NCBI RefSeq assembly: GCF_910585425.1
Contig: NZ_CAJUCP010000068.1
Location: forward strand, 1-30,026
DNA length: 30,026 nucleotides
From: an uncultured Acetatifactor sp.
GTDB lineage: Bacteria > Bacillota > Clostridia > Lachnospirales > Lachnospiraceae
Reading direction: 5' to 3'
This document shows positions 20,616-27,932 of the stretch, in pieces. How positions within the stretch are numbered: the stretch's first letter is position 1; each line of letters begins with the position of its first letter. Under the pieces are notes generated by a model, which saw only the letters and a list, made by a program, of their open reading frames with translations, was not told the DNA's origin and did no database searches. A program made the translations under genes and the position numbers.

Positions 20616-21308
20616 ATGAAGGCAATCTTTTCGGACAGCATCCGGCTATGGAGAAATAAATGGTTCTATCTTTCCGGCGCGTTTACGGCGTTCCTGCTCT
20701 GGCTTGATCTGGGTGCGGATGTGAATCTTCTGCGATACAGTGAAAAAGAGGAAATCGTCCGCCTGATGACGGAGATTTTAAGCGGAAAGGGAAACCTTCT
20801 ATCGCTTCCGCTGCTCTCGGTCCTGCCCTGTTCTGCCAGCGTATGTAAGGAAATGAGCACCGGCGCGGCAAGATACGCGGTTTTTTACTGCGGATATGGA
20901 CGCTATGTGCTCAGCAAGATTACGGCAATCCTTCTGTCTGCCCTGTTATCGCAATTTGCGGGAGTCATGTTATTTGGTGGTATCATATCATGGGCTGCGG
21001 GCTTCCCTGTCCTGGCTCCGGCGCCTCTTGTGGCACAGCGGCTGCTGGTTGCGTCCTGCTTTGCCATGTCGGGAAACATCAGCGCGCTTTTGACAAAAGA
21101 CATTGTATCCGCGTATGCGATTCCCGTTGTATTTGTTTTTGCGCTTTCCATGTTTCGCTGGCGCTTTTTCTTTGACGCCACATATATGGATCCGATGATG
21201 TGGTTATCCGCTGAGGGAATTGCGATACCTTTTGCAATCCTGTCTTTTTTATTGCTGACGGCGATTTCCCTGCTGTTGACGACATGGGAGGTACGAAACT
21301 ATGTGTAA
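20616..21308 (+). CDS. ABC transporter membrane subunit (first)
   Basis: A 230-residue polytopic protein with about six hydrophobic segments. The first lies near residues 10-30 (WFYLSGAFTAFLLWLDLG). Others include ISWAAGFPVL-type and IPFAILSFLLLTAISLLLTTWEV stretches. The cytoplasmic segment CKEMSTGAARYAVFYCGYGRYVLSK is typical of ABC-2-like permeases. The gene starts 2 nt after the lipoprotein stop and overlaps the next gene by 8 nt. With it and the ATPase it likely forms an export or peptide-resistance transporter; the substrate is not readable. Confidence 0.75.
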   Translation: MKAIFSDSIRLWRNKWFYLSGAFTAFLLWLDLGADVNLLRYSEKEEIVRLMTEILSGKGNLLSLPLLSVLPCSASVCKEMSTGAARYAVFYCGYGRYVLSKITAILLSALLSQFAGVMLFGGIISWAAGFPVLAPAPLVAQRLLVASCFAMSGNISALLTKDIVSAYAIPVVFVFALSMFRWRFFFDATYMDPMMWLSAEGIAIPFAILSFLLLTAISLLLTTWEVRNYV

Positions 21309-22206
21309 GGCGGATCGAATCTGTAGTTGCGCCCAATGGAATTTATACAGCATGCGGAAAAATCCGCGCATTTTCTGCGGCTTTCTGTTAGGGTTCTGCC
21401 TATGCTATTTTCTGATGCAGCGAATCATGGAGTGCTCGGTGCTGTTCCATACCGATATCCAGATCTTTGAGCTGTTCATATGGTGCTTTGCGGATTCCGA
21501 CAGCATCCTGTTCGTCTCGCTGGCAATATTGCTGTTCCTTTTTCAGGTCCCGCGATTGGATACGCCTGCCTATTATCTGATTTTCAGGAAAGGGAAGATG
21601 GATTGGCTTCTGGGACAGGTGCTGACGTCTGTCCTCATAAGCCTTGCCTATACCATGTTCCTTTTGGGCTCGTCCATGCTTCTCGCCCTGGGTGGCAGCA
21701 ATGTGGTCTGGGGCAACCAATGGAGCGACACGGCCACGACCCTCAGCTTTGCGCCGGAAAATTTCGAGGTGGCGCTTACAGTCGTAAGGAAAACAATAAA
21801 ATTGACAACGCCATATGATTGCGCCGCAACGATATTTTTCCTGATGGCACAATATATTTTGTTTTTGACGCTGCTCAACCTTATTTTTTCACTGATATCC
21901 GGAAAAAAAGCAGGTATCGTCGCGGTGATCGTTGTCAGCCTGTACGCCTATTTGCTGAACCCGGATAAGCTGACAGCTCTGCTTCATGTGCCGGAGGAGG
22001 TAAGATATGTGGCAAATGTGATCGCGGCGTGGATTTCGCCCCTGAATCATGCCACCTATGCGATGCACAGATTCGGATATGGAAACTTCCCCAGCATTCT
22101 GCAATCGCACATGGTCTTCGGAATCATCAATCTCGGATTGCTGCTCGGCTCCTGTTTCAGCGTGAAAAAAACGGAACGAATCTTTTTAGGAGGCTCTCAT
22201 GATTAA
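21301..22206 (+). CDS. ABC transporter membrane subunit (second)
   Basis: A 301-residue polytopic membrane protein with six or so hydrophobic helices, the first at about residues 22-40 (IFCGFLLGFCLCYFLM). Segments such as LDTPAYYLIFRKGKMDWLLGQ resemble ABC-2-type permease cytoplasmic loops. It overlaps both neighbours by 8 nt, so translation of the three transporter genes is coupled. It probably pairs with the 20616 product as a heterodimeric channel for the ATPase at 22199. Confidence 0.75.
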   Translation: MCKADRICSCAQWNLYSMRKNPRIFCGFLLGFCLCYFLMQRIMECSVLFHTDIQIFELFIWCFADSDSILFVSLAILLFLFQVPRLDTPAYYLIFRKGKMDWLLGQVLTSVLISLAYTMFLLGSSMLLALGGSNVVWGNQWSDTATTLSFAPENFEVALTVVRKTIKLTTPYDCAATIFFLMAQYILFLTLLNLIFSLISGKKAGIVAVIVVSLYAYLLNPDKLTALLHVPEEVRYVANVIAAWISPLNHATYAMHRFGYGNFPSILQSHMVFGIINLGLLLGSCFSVKKTERIFLGGSHD

Positions 22207-22828
22207 TGCAATAGAAGTAAAGGCGCTCTCAAAATCCTTTGGCAAGGAGAACGTATTGACGGACATCAATATATCATTTGAGACGGGGAAGATCCATGGC
22301 ATCATAGGGCGCAACGGATCCGGGAAGACGGTTTTCATGAAATGCATCCTGGGATTTTTAAAGCCCACTTCGGGAAGCGTCCGGGTTTTTGGAAGGACCA
22401 TCGGAAAAGATGTGGATTTTGCGCCCGATACCGGCATGATGATCGAGACGCCCGGATTCATCACCACGGAAAGCGGCAGCAATAATCTGAAATGGCTTTT
22501 GGGCCTGAGAGGCAGAAAAGACGTTGATGTCTGTTCCTACATGAATCTGGTGGGCCTTGACGGAAAATCAAAAAAGCATGTCGGAAAATATTCGCTGGGT
22601 ATGAGGCAGCGGCTGGGCATCGCGCAGGCCATAATGGAGAATCCCAGACTCCTGATCCTGGATGAACCCATGAATGGGCTGGATAACAGAGGGGTGGAAG
22701 ATATGCGCCGATTATTCGCCACATTAAAGGAGCAGGGAGCGACTATATTGATGTCTTCACACAATCCTCTGGATATTTCTACTTTATGCGATACGGTATG
22801 CGAGATGGACAGTGGGAAAATCCTATAG
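22199..22828 (+). CDS. ABC transporter ATP-binding subunit
   Basis: A 209-residue ABC ATPase. Walker A is GRNGSGKT (about residues 35-42), the signature is YSLGMRQRLGIAQ (starting about 131), Walker B is LLILDEPMNGLD, and the switch histidine is in MSSHNP. It is close in type to the ATPases of lantibiotic immunity and bacitracin-like exporters, a family-level inference. It ends naturally in GKIL. An IS66 element is inserted with its left target copy beginning 3 nt after the stop, so any original downstream part of the operon is now cut off. Confidence 0.92.
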   Translation: MINAIEVKALSKSFGKENVLTDINISFETGKIHGIIGRNGSGKTVFMKCILGFLKPTSGSVRVFGRTIGKDVDFAPDTGMMIETPGFITTESGSNNLKWLLGLRGRKDVDVCSYMNLVGLDGKSKKHVGKYSLGMRQRLGIAQAIMENPRLLILDEPMNGLDNRGVEDMRRLFATLKEQGATILMSSHNPLDISTLCDTVCEMDSGKIL

Positions 22829-22830
22829 CT

Positions 22831-22838
22831 TTCCGCTG
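22831..22838 (+). repeat. Target site duplication, left copy
   Basis: TTCCGCTG directly before the left inverted repeat; the same eight bases follow the right inverted repeat. Eight-bp duplications are typical of IS66. Confidence 0.95.
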
Positions 22839-22905
22839 GTTACTTTTCATGGGGTGGGGAAAGTATAATTGATAATTGTGCAAAACGCTGAAATTAAAAA
22901 AATAG

Positions 22906-23091
22906 TTATCCACTCCAAAGCGGCTGCTTTTGAGGAAATGTGGATATCCATCCACTCCTCTGGAACAGCTGCTTTTCTTTTTGCCAAATCCGGCTGGAAT
23001 CACCTGGTATTTTCTGCTCCCGGCTCATTTAGTCGGCCATTTTCCCAAGGTTTGACCTGGTAATTCTTACCAAAACCAAAAGTTATCCACA
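22906..23091 (+). other. DnaA-box-like sites in the IS66 left non-coding region
   Basis: The 280-bp stretch between the left repeat and the first IS gene contains TTATCCACT (22906-22914), TGTGGATAT (22939-22947, complement ATATCCACA) and a perfect TTATCCACA (23083-23091). No ORF is convincing here. These match the DnaA box consensus, but binding is untested. Confidence 0.45.
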
Positions 23092-23142
23092 ATCGCTTTT
23101 TCCCCCGTTTTCTGTTATATTAGACGTATGGAGGGATATGGA

Positions 23143-23319
23143 ATGAAACATGAGAGTCCAGAGACAAGGCTTATCCGTGAACAGAACCGGTACATCCGGA
23201 TCCTGGAGGAACAGCTGGATGTGTGCAGGGAACAGCTCAAGGCCCAGGAGCAGCTGATTGAGGAGCAGAACCAGGCGCTGGCGCTGTTCGCAGAGGCATT
23301 GCGCGAAGAGAGGGAGTAA
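23143..23319 (+). CDS. Small IS66 accessory protein, coiled coil
   Basis: A 58-residue protein rich in Glu, Gln and Arg (RLIREQNRYIRILEEQLDVC and on), forming one predicted coiled coil. ATG 23143 is chosen because GGAGGGA lies six bases before it; the in-frame ATG at 23128 has none. It is the first gene of the element. Function is unknown. The position corresponds to the TnpA slot of IS66, but the sequence is not a recognisable TnpA. Confidence 0.65.
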   Translation: MKHESPETRLIREQNRYIRILEEQLDVCREQLKAQEQLIEEQNQALALFAEALREERE

Positions 23320-23337
23320 GGCAGGAGGAGCAGACGC

Positions 23338-23706
23338 ATGAACGACAGGGAATACTTTCTGACAACTTCATTGTCCTATCAGCTGCAGGCCGCCCGCCGT
23401 GAGCTTGCGGGCTTCCGGTCAGGGGAGGCCTGGCAGAAGATGCGTGCGGATTACGAGGGGATCATCCGTGAGAAAGACCTTGCCATCAAGAAGCTGCAGA
23501 AAGAGCGGGACGAATTCTCTTTTTCCCGCAGGAAGATCACGAAGCAGTGGCTGGACGTGCTGGAAGATGTCCGGAAAGAGTATGAAAAAGAGACGGCGAG
23601 GCTGAAGAAAGTCATTGCGGAGCTCCTGGACATGGTCGCGAGCCTGAAGAACCGCAACAGCGAGCTGGATGAAAAGAAGGAAGAAAGCGCTTTCCGATTA
23701 TTATGA
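23338..23706 (+). CDS. IS66 accessory coiled-coil protein
   Basis: A 122-residue protein with AGGAGGAG before ATG 23338. After a short N-terminal part (NDREYFLTTSLSYQLQAARREL) nearly the whole chain is a predicted coiled coil, ending LKNRNSELDEKKEESAFRLL. It overlaps the transposase gene by 38 nt. In typical IS66 transposases the coiled coil is the N-terminus of the transposase itself, so here that part appears to be encoded separately. A +1 frameshift fusion is an alternative to reinitiation. Confidence 0.75.
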   Translation: MNDREYFLTTSLSYQLQAARRELAGFRSGEAWQKMRADYEGIIREKDLAIKKLQKERDEFSFSRRKITKQWLDVLEDVRKEYEKETARLKKVIAELLDMVASLKNRNSELDEKKEESAFRLL

Positions 23707-25072
23707 TGTCGCGGTGAAGCTGGAGGAGGCGCAGGGACTGATCATGAAGCTCACGGCACAGGTGAACCATAACTATGAGAACTCGTCCCTGCCCTCATCC
23801 AAATGCATCGGCCGCAAGAAGATCGTGAACAACAGGGAAAAGACCGGAAAGAAGCCGGGCGGGCAGGCGGGGCATCCCCACCATCCGCGCAGGCCTATGG
23901 AGCCGGACCGGGTCGTGGAGATAGCGGCGGAAGAAAGGTTCAGGGACGGTTCAAGATATGTCCCCACCGGGAACATGGTCTCCAGGCAGGCGATAGGGAT
24001 CTCCATCGTACCGGTGGTCACCGAATACCGTACCGCGGAATTCTACGACAAAAAGAAAGGGAGGAATGTGCATTCCGCATTCCCGTGCGGGGTGACAGAC
24101 GACGTGAACTATGACGGATCCATGAAAGCGGTCCTCTTCCTCCTCAACAGCAGGTGCAACGTGTCCCTGGAGAAGACGGCACAGTTCGTCCGAGACGTGA
24201 CGGATGGGGCGGTCTCTCCCTCGGTGGGGATGATAAACGGGCTGTGCCGGGAGTTCTCATCGAAGAGCAGGCAGGAACAGGACAGGCTGTTCGTGGCGCT
24301 CCTCGACGCGCCGGTGATGCATGTGGACGGCACAGCGGCAAGGGTCAACGGGAACAATAACAATGTAGCCGTGTGCAGCAACGGCGCGGCGACCATGTAT
24401 TTCGCAAGAGAGAACAAAGGGCATGCCGGGATCAGGGACACGCCTGTGGAGGCTTTCGGCGGGATCCTGATCCATGACCACGAGGCGTGCTTCTACAGCT
24501 ATGGCTCCGACCATCAGGAGTGCATGGTGCACATAGAACGCTATTTAAGGGACAGCATAGAGAATGAAAAGGGCCTCACCTGGAACGGACAGATGCTTGC
24601 GCTCATACAAGAGATGATACACGAGAACAACACAGCCCCCACGGAGGGGATAGCACAGGAGAAAATCGCCGGGTTCGAGGCACGGTACGATTCCATCGTG
24701 CAGACGGCAGCAAAAGAATATGCAGATGCCCCTCCGACGGACTATTACAGGGATGGGTACAACCTGTACCTGCGGATGGTCGAATATAAGCATAACCACC
24801 TCCTGTTCCTATCCAATCCCCTTGTGGAGCCCGATAACAACCTCTGTGAGCGGAAAGCCCGGGTACTGAAAGGGAAGATAAACCAGGCAATCTCGCTGAG
24901 GAGCTTCCGGCATCTGGAATATTTCTGCGAATGCCTGAGCGTCATAGACCATTTGGCAACAGATGAGACGAATAACCTTTATCAATGCATAAAGGAAATC
25001 TTCAAAAGGCCAAAGCCGGGCAAGCCAAAACCAGAAAATAGGGAACTTTCTAATACGGCACTACCTGCGTGA
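23669..25072 (+). CDS. IS66 family DDE transposase
   Basis: A 467-residue protein. A short coiled coil at the N-terminus leads to KLTAQVNHNYENSSLPSSK and the basic KTGKKPGGQAGHPHHPR segment, both hallmarks of IS66. The catalytic triad is readable as Asp220 in HVDGT, Asp270 in ILIHDHEACF and Glu394 in NNLCERKAR. The C-terminus (INQAISLRSFRHLEYFCECLSVIDH) matches the family. It is full length and appears intact. It overlaps the coiled-coil ORF upstream, so its translation is likely coupled to it. Confidence 0.95.
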   Translation: MKRRKKALSDYYDVAVKLEEAQGLIMKLTAQVNHNYENSSLPSSKCIGRKKIVNNREKTGKKPGGQAGHPHHPRRPMEPDRVVEIAAEERFRDGSRYVPTGNMVSRQAIGISIVPVVTEYRTAEFYDKKKGRNVHSAFPCGVTDDVNYDGSMKAVLFLLNSRCNVSLEKTAQFVRDVTDGAVSPSVGMINGLCREFSSKSRQEQDRLFVALLDAPVMHVDGTAARVNGNNNNVAVCSNGAATMYFARENKGHAGIRDTPVEAFGGILIHDHEACFYSYGSDHQECMVHIERYLRDSIENEKGLTWNGQMLALIQEMIHENNTAPTEGIAQEKIAGFEARYDSIVQTAAKEYADAPPTDYYRDGYNLYLRMVEYKHNHLLFLSNPLVEPDNNLCERKARVLKGKINQAISLRSFRHLEYFCECLSVIDHLATDETNNLYQCIKEIFKRPKPGKPKPENRELSNTALPA

Positions 25073-25084
25073 AAAGCAGGAAGA

Positions 25085-25107
25085 GGGGCTCATGAGAGCC
25101 CCCTTTT
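25085..25107 (+). terminator. Terminator inside the right end of the IS66 element
   Basis: GGGGCTC and GAGCCCC pair around ATGA, followed by CTTTTAT. It ends transposase transcription just before the right inverted repeat. Confidence 0.85.
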
Positions 25108-25142
25108 ATCATGTCTTATTTCCCCACCCCATGAAAAGTAAC

Positions 25143-25150
25143 TTCCGCTG
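25143..25150 (+). repeat. Target site duplication, right copy
   Basis: TTCCGCTG directly after the right inverted repeat of the IS66 element, identical to the left copy at 22831-22838. Confidence 0.95.
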
Positions 25151-25181
25151 GGAATCTTTTGAAAAAACCCGCCCCGGAATA

Positions 25182-25210
25182 TTGATTTTATGCAATAAAG
25201 AAAGTATAAT
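25182..25210 (+). promoter_or_regulatory. Promoter of the DUF6171/DUF1700 genes
   Basis: TTGATT (25182-25187), a 17-nt spacer and a perfect TATAAT (25205-25210) lie about 43 nt before the DUF6171 start, outside the IS element. Confidence 0.75.
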
Positions 25211-25252
25211 GTCATAAGTCGGTGGAAACATAGGAGCAGACATGGAGCAGTT

Positions 25253-25519
25253 ATGGAACAGAAGACCGGGAACCAGCGCTATTGCAGAAAGTGCCTCACC
25301 AGGGACATGGTAGGAAAGGAAGAATATTTCCGCTCCCTGCGGGAGTACATCGCGAACCTGGATCCGGACATCAAAGCGGACGAGGCGCTGTACGAGGAAA
25401 GGCTCGGGACCTGCAAGGAGTGCGACCTTCTGCTGGAGGGGATGTGCCGTATCTGCGGCTGCTATGTGGAGCTTCGGGCGGTGGTGGCGAAGAACATCTG
25501 CCCCAGAAAGAAATGGTAG
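25253..25519 (+). CDS. DUF6171 family zinc-ribbon protein
   Basis: An 88-residue cysteine-rich protein: CRKC at about 11-14, then the helical EEYFRSLREYIANL segment, then CKECDLL and CRICGCYVELRAVVAKNICP. The arrangement of CxxC pairs suggests one or two zinc sites. I recognise the pattern as DUF6171, a small Clostridia family of unknown role. ATG 25253 is preceded by GGAG. It is followed 4 nt later by the DUF1700-type gene and shares its promoter. Confidence 0.8.
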   Translation: MEQKTGNQRYCRKCLTRDMVGKEEYFRSLREYIANLDPDIKADEALYEERLGTCKECDLLLEGMCRICGCYVELRAVVAKNICPRKKW

Positions 25520-25523
25520 GAAC

Positions 25524-26054
25524 ATGACGAAAAGAGAATTTTTGGAGTCGCTGCGCCTGGCGCTTGGCGGCAAAGTGACCTCCGCGCAGCTTACGGAGAA
25601 CCTGGAATACTACGAGGATTACATCAATACCGAGACCCGCAAGGGGCGGGAGGAGGGGGAAGTGCTCTCGGAGCTGGGCGACCCGCGGCTCATTGCCCGG
25701 ACCATCGTGGAGACCGGAGGCGGCAGCAGGCGGGCGTCCGGATATGGAGAGGCGGGCGCGCGGTCTGAGGGCAGCCGGGCCGGGCAGTACGCGGAATACG
25801 ACGGATACGGGGAGGACAGCGGATGGTTCGGCCGGGAGGCGGACGGGGGATACCAGCCACAGGGGCCCCTGGGCCGGGGCAGGGTCAGCCTGCTTGCCAG
25901 GGTTCCCCTCTGGGCGTGGCTGATTCTGGCGCTGTTGGTGGTGGTATTGATCCTGAGCGCCATATTCTCCGTGATCACGGCCCTTCTGCCCATATTGCTG
26001 CCTATTTTGGGCGTGCTTTTCCTGGTAAAGGTGTTCCGGGACTGGCTGAATTAA
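25524..26054 (+). CDS. DUF1700 (HAAS) domain membrane protein
   Basis: A 176-residue protein. The N-terminal HAAS-type helical domain (MTKREFLESLRLALGG...LEYYEDYIN...VLSELGDPRLIARTIV, about residues 1-58) is characteristic of DUF1700. A Gly/Arg/Ser-rich linker follows (about 60-115), then one or two long hydrophobic segments near the end (about 125-170). Relatives are often controlled by PadR repressors, but no padR gene is seen here. The start at 25524 is preceded by TAGGAA. The first gene of the pair is 4 nt upstream. Confidence 0.8.
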   Translation: MTKREFLESLRLALGGKVTSAQLTENLEYYEDYINTETRKGREEGEVLSELGDPRLIARTIVETGGGSRRASGYGEAGARSEGSRAGQYAEYDGYGEDSGWFGREADGGYQPQGPLGRGRVSLLARVPLWAWLILALLVVVLILSAIFSVITALLPILLPILGVLFLVKVFRDWLN

Positions 26055-26168
26055 AAAATTGGAAATCACATGCATATTTTTTCAGAAATCCTCTCATACT
26101 ACTGCTGTAACTGAAAATACGGAACCGCCTGAGACTTACGCTTCCCGGAACCGCGCAACCCACGTTTC

Positions 26169-26197
26169 CCGGAATCGCAGGGAGAAGGGGATTCCGG
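26169..26197 (+). other. Small inverted repeat in the spacer before the Asn/Gln ORF
   Basis: CCGGAATC (26169-26176) and GATTCCGG (26190-26197) are complementary with a 13-nt loop. The 182-bp spacer after the DUF1700 gene also contains TTCCCGGAA followed by C/T and CGC twice. No gene or clear promoter is seen in it. Confidence 0.4.
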
Positions 26198-26236
26198 CAG
26201 AAGCGCCGCAGAGGGCGGCAGGATGTGAGGAAAGAA

Positions 26237-26395
26237 ATGGACAACAATAAGTACAACAACGCCAACAATTCTGAGAACTGCAAGAACAGCCAGAATCAGA
26301 ACAACAACCAGAACAAGAACCAGAACAACAATCAGAGCAAGAACCAGAACAACAACCAGAGCAAGAACCAGAACAACCAGGACAATAACTACTAA
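26237..26395 (+). CDS. 52-residue Asn/Gln-rich repeat protein
   Basis: ATG 26237 follows GAGG at good distance and opens a frame of 52 codons ending in TAA. The product is almost entirely Asn, Gln, Lys and Ser, with a single Cys at residue 15 and no hydrophobic segment. Residues 20-43 are three tandem octapeptides of the type NQNNNQ(N/S)K. It is AT-richer than its neighbours because of the AAC/CAG/AAG codons. Function is unknown; such proteins could be spore-associated, sticky or disordered. The clean ribosome binding site and the maintained frame argue that it is translated. Confidence 0.6.
   Translation: MDNNKYNNANNSENCKNSQNQNNNQNKNQNNNQSKNQNNNQSKNQNNQDNNY
26294..26365 (+). repeat. 24-bp tandem repeat (three units) within the Asn/Gln ORF
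   Basis: Three successive 24-bp units, each eight codons (NQNNNQNK, NQNNNQSK, NQNNNQSK), followed by a partial fourth. They differ at only a few bases, suggesting slippage or unequal exchange with selection for the frame. Confidence 0.85.
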
Positions 26396-26409
26396 GTCCT
26401 TTCTGGCGG

Positions 26410-26443
26410 CAGGGGCGCTGCACTGCATGGTACAGTGCCCCTG
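26410..26443 (+). terminator. Hairpin after the Asn/Gln ORF
   Basis: CAGGGGC-G-CTG and CAG-T-GCCCCTG pair around a 12-nt loop. There is no good T tract, so termination is uncertain. Confidence 0.4.
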
Positions 26444-26521
26444 TCTACATAGAAGAGCGGCATGGAAGAGCTGGCAGCATATCAGGATGGAGGCCGCGCA
26501 GGGCGCGGGATGAGGGGAGAA

Positions 26522-27670
26522 ATGCGGAAATTTGAATTGATCGTTCCCTGCCACTTTGGCATGGAAGCAGTGCTGAAACGGGAAATCGACGACCTGGGTT
26601 ACGACATCTCGGAGGTGGTGGACGGCAGGGTGACCTTTCTGGGAGACGAGGAGGCCCTGTGCCGGGCCAACATCTTCCTGCGGAGCGCGGAGCGGGTGCT
26701 TATCAAGATCGGCAGCTTCCACGCGGAGACCTTCGAGGAGTTGTTCGAGGGGACGAAGGCCCTCCCCTGGGAGGAATACATACCGGAGGACGGGAGATTC
26801 TGGGTGACCAAGGCGGCCAGCGTGAAATCCAGGCTGTTCAGTCCCTCGGATATCCAGTCTGTCGTGAAGAAGGCGATGGTAGAGCGTTTGAAAGGAATCT
26901 ATCATGTAAACTGGTTCCAGGAGGATGGCGCGGAGTTTCCACTCCGGGTCTTCCTGATGAAGGATCAGGTCACGGTGGGGCTGGACAGCACGGGGGTGTC
27001 CCTGCACAAGAGGGGATACCGCAAGCTGGTGGCCCAGGCCCCCATTGCGGAGAACCTGGCGGCGGCCATGATCATGCTGACGCCCTGGAACGGGGAGCGG
27101 GTGCTGGTGGACCCTTTCTGCGGCAGCGGCACCATCCCCATCGAGGCGGCCATGATGGCGGCGAACATCGCGCCGGGGATGGAGCGTGACTTCACGGCGG
27201 AGGACTGGAGGCATATCGTAGGCAAGGGCCGATGGCAGGATGCCCAGGAGGAGGCCGAGGACCTGGTGAACCTGGAGATAGAGACGGACATACAGGGGTA
27301 CGACATCGATGACCACATGGTGGAGATCGCCAGGGAGAACGCGAAGCGCGCGGGGGTGGAGAAGCTCATCCATTTCCAGAGGCGGGACGTGGCCCAGTTG
27401 AGCCATCCGAAGAAGTACGGCTTTATCATCACCAACCCGCCCTACGGGGAGAGGCTCCACGACAAGGAGGAGATGCCCGCGCTGTACCGGACGATAGGGG
27501 AGCGGTTCCGGCTGCTGGATACCTGGAGCATGTACCTGATATCCGCCTACGAGGGCGCGGAGCGGGACATCGGGCGCAAGGCGGACAGGAACCGCAAGAT
27601 CTACAACGGCATGATGAAGGCCTATTACTACCAGTTCCTGGGGCCCAAGCCGCCCAGGGCGAAGCAGTAG
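26522..27670 (+). CDS. THUMP-domain class I SAM-dependent RNA methyltransferase (RlmL-N/YpsC-like)
   Basis: A 382-residue protein. An N-terminal ferredoxin-like plus THUMP region (about residues 1-160) begins MRKFELIVPCHFGMEAVLKRE. It is followed by a Rossmann methyltransferase: motif I DPFCGSGTIPIEAA (starting about 198) and motif IV NPPYGERL with Asn305. This pairing and order match the family that methylates guanine N2 in 23S rRNA. The precise site cannot be told. ATG 26522 has GAGGGGAGA directly before it; the longer frame from 26462 has no site. Confidence 0.9.
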   Translation: MRKFELIVPCHFGMEAVLKREIDDLGYDISEVVDGRVTFLGDEEALCRANIFLRSAERVLIKIGSFHAETFEELFEGTKALPWEEYIPEDGRFWVTKAASVKSRLFSPSDIQSVVKKAMVERLKGIYHVNWFQEDGAEFPLRVFLMKDQVTVGLDSTGVSLHKRGYRKLVAQAPIAENLAAAMIMLTPWNGERVLVDPFCGSGTIPIEAAMMAANIAPGMERDFTAEDWRHIVGKGRWQDAQEEAEDLVNLEIETDIQGYDIDDHMVEIARENAKRAGVEKLIHFQRRDVAQLSHPKKYGFIITNPPYGERLHDKEEMPALYRTIGERFRLLDTWSMYLISAYEGAERDIGRKADRNRKIYNGMMKAYYYQFLGPKPPRAKQ

Positions 27671-27770
27671 CGGCGGGATTGGAAAAGGGAATGGGGCATA
27701 GCTATGGGATATGAGGCCGAAAATGAGTCCGGAAATCGGCGGGAGGCAGAAGGATAAAGACGGAACTGTC

Positions 27771-27932
27771 GTCCTGATGCAGTGCGGGCAGCCGAATATC
27801 CCGATGGCCGGGCAGCACAGGAAAATATGAAGGAATGAAGACAGAAAAACCGTCCTAATGCGGAGCGGGCAGTCTGGCATCTCGATGGCAGGGTAGTGTA
27901 GGAAAATATGAAAAGAAGGATAAGAGGATGAA
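27771..27932 (+). repeat. Two diverged 81-bp direct repeats upstream of rdgB
   Basis: The segment starting gtcctgatgc at 27771 and the one starting gtcctaatgc at 27852 align without gaps over about 70 bases (shared blocks gcgggcag, cgatggc and aggaaaatatgaa). They fill the spacer between the methyltransferase and rdgB. No convincing gene is seen in 27671-27932. Confidence 0.7.

Larger units (their letters stand above)
22839..25142 (+). mobile_element. Complete IS66-family insertion sequence (2304 bp)
   Basis: The ends are perfect 24-bp inverted repeats (22839-22862 and 25119-25142), beginning GTTACTTTTCATGG on the left. An 8-bp TTCCGCTG duplication flanks both ends, so this is a clean and probably recent insertion. 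Inside are a 58-residue ORF, a 122-residue coiled-coil ORF and the DDE transposase, all on the plus strand, and a terminator near the right end. The canonical TnpB protein of IS66 is not seen, so it belongs to a reduced IS66 branch. It lies between the ABC operon and the DUF6171 gene. Confidence 0.95.

Noticed and set aside
26059..26250. 63-codon plus-strand frame between DUF1700 and the Asn/Gln ORF
   Set aside because: No good ribosome binding site, no recognisable composition, and it overlaps the better-supported small ORF.
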